Shown here piece after piece: positions 14,854 to 14,954 of a stretch of DNA of 14,954 nt (position 1 is its first letter; each line of letters opens with the position of its first letter). A program made the position numbers and the translations under genes. Location: contig JALOLX010000014.1 of NCBI GenBank assembly GCA_025455765.1, positions 1 to 14,954 on the forward strand, read 5' to 3'. The DNA is from Flavobacteriales bacterium (GTDB taxonomy: Bacteria; Bacteroidota; Bacteroidia; Flavobacteriales_F; PHOS-HE28). The notes beneath the pieces are model-generated. The model worked only from the letters and a program-made list of their open reading frames with translations, ran no database searches and had not been told where the DNA came from.

Positions 14854-14954
14854 CACAGCCGGGCTCGCATCAACATACCGTCCACCACAAGATCCACCCC
14901 TGTCGCCACACCGATACCCGCGGCCTCCAGCATTTTCGGATAGATACTGGCCTT
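14853..14954 (-). CDS. C-terminal end of an unidentified protein (5' part outside window)
   Basis: A minus-strand frame enters from the right edge and gives 33 residues (beginning KASIYPKMLEAAGIGVATG and ending RARL) before a TGA at 14855-14853. That stop shares one base with the glycosyltransferase ATG (TGATG), so the two genes are probably translationally coupled. The fragment is too short to recognise; a role in the same glycan pathway is inferred only from coupling. Confidence 0.6.
   Translation of the reverse strand, partial: KASIYPKMLEAAGIGVATGVDLVVDGMLMRARL

Overview
The window looks like a chromosomal segment from a fairly GC-rich member of the Bacteroidota. It is probably flavobacterial and may come from an environmental metagenome assembly; that last part is inference. 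The evidence is the gene order rlmH / DUF4783 / nadC / yihY, which I recall as a Bacteroidota neighbourhood, a TAnnTTTG-type -7 promoter box before the gene at 4126, and start codons that mostly lack strong Shine-Dalgarno sequences.

Region 1 (1-4094) is housekeeping. A tightly packed minus-strand operon runs from 3558 down through the left edge: a DUF4783 secreted protein, nadC (quinolinate phosphoribosyltransferase, NAD synthesis), a YihY/BrkB-type membrane protein and an M1-family secreted metallopeptidase cut by the window start. rlmH (23S rRNA methyltransferase) lies divergently on the plus strand. The notable feature here is an exact 50-bp tandem duplication inside nadC. It sits on the RIGGGHNHR active-site segment, breaks the reading frame, and is either a real recent mutation or an assembly error.

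Region 2 (4095-7844) is mixed. It holds an AT-rich gene for a polytopic membrane protein (possibly a polysaccharide polymerase or other envelope glycan protein), a roughly 470-bp stretch without a convincing gene, a minus-strand SAM-dependent methyltransferase, and the housekeeping gene rdgB (XTP/dITP pyrophosphatase).

Region 3 (7845-14954) is a surface-polysaccharide locus. An ABC exporter of the Wzm/Wzt type, whose ATPase carries a C-terminal extension typical of glycan-recognising Wzt proteins, is followed by a translationally coupled glycosyltransferase. After a 213-bp gap come a GT2 and another glycosyltransferase that overlap. A convergent minus-strand GT4-type glycosyltransferase follows, coupled to an upstream gene cut off at the right edge. 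Together these would build a glycan on a lipid carrier in the cytoplasm and export it for display as an O-antigen-like or capsular polymer.

Two genes here contain long homopolymer tracts inside the coding region: T9 in the membrane protein and C9 in the GT2. A G10 tract lies just upstream of the GT2. In T9 either one-base slip, and in C9 a one-base gain, leads quickly to a stop codon; a one-base loss in C9 gives a replaced, shorter tail. Phase variation is therefore a testable hypothesis. I found no tRNA, rRNA, CRISPR array, insertion sequence or defence system.
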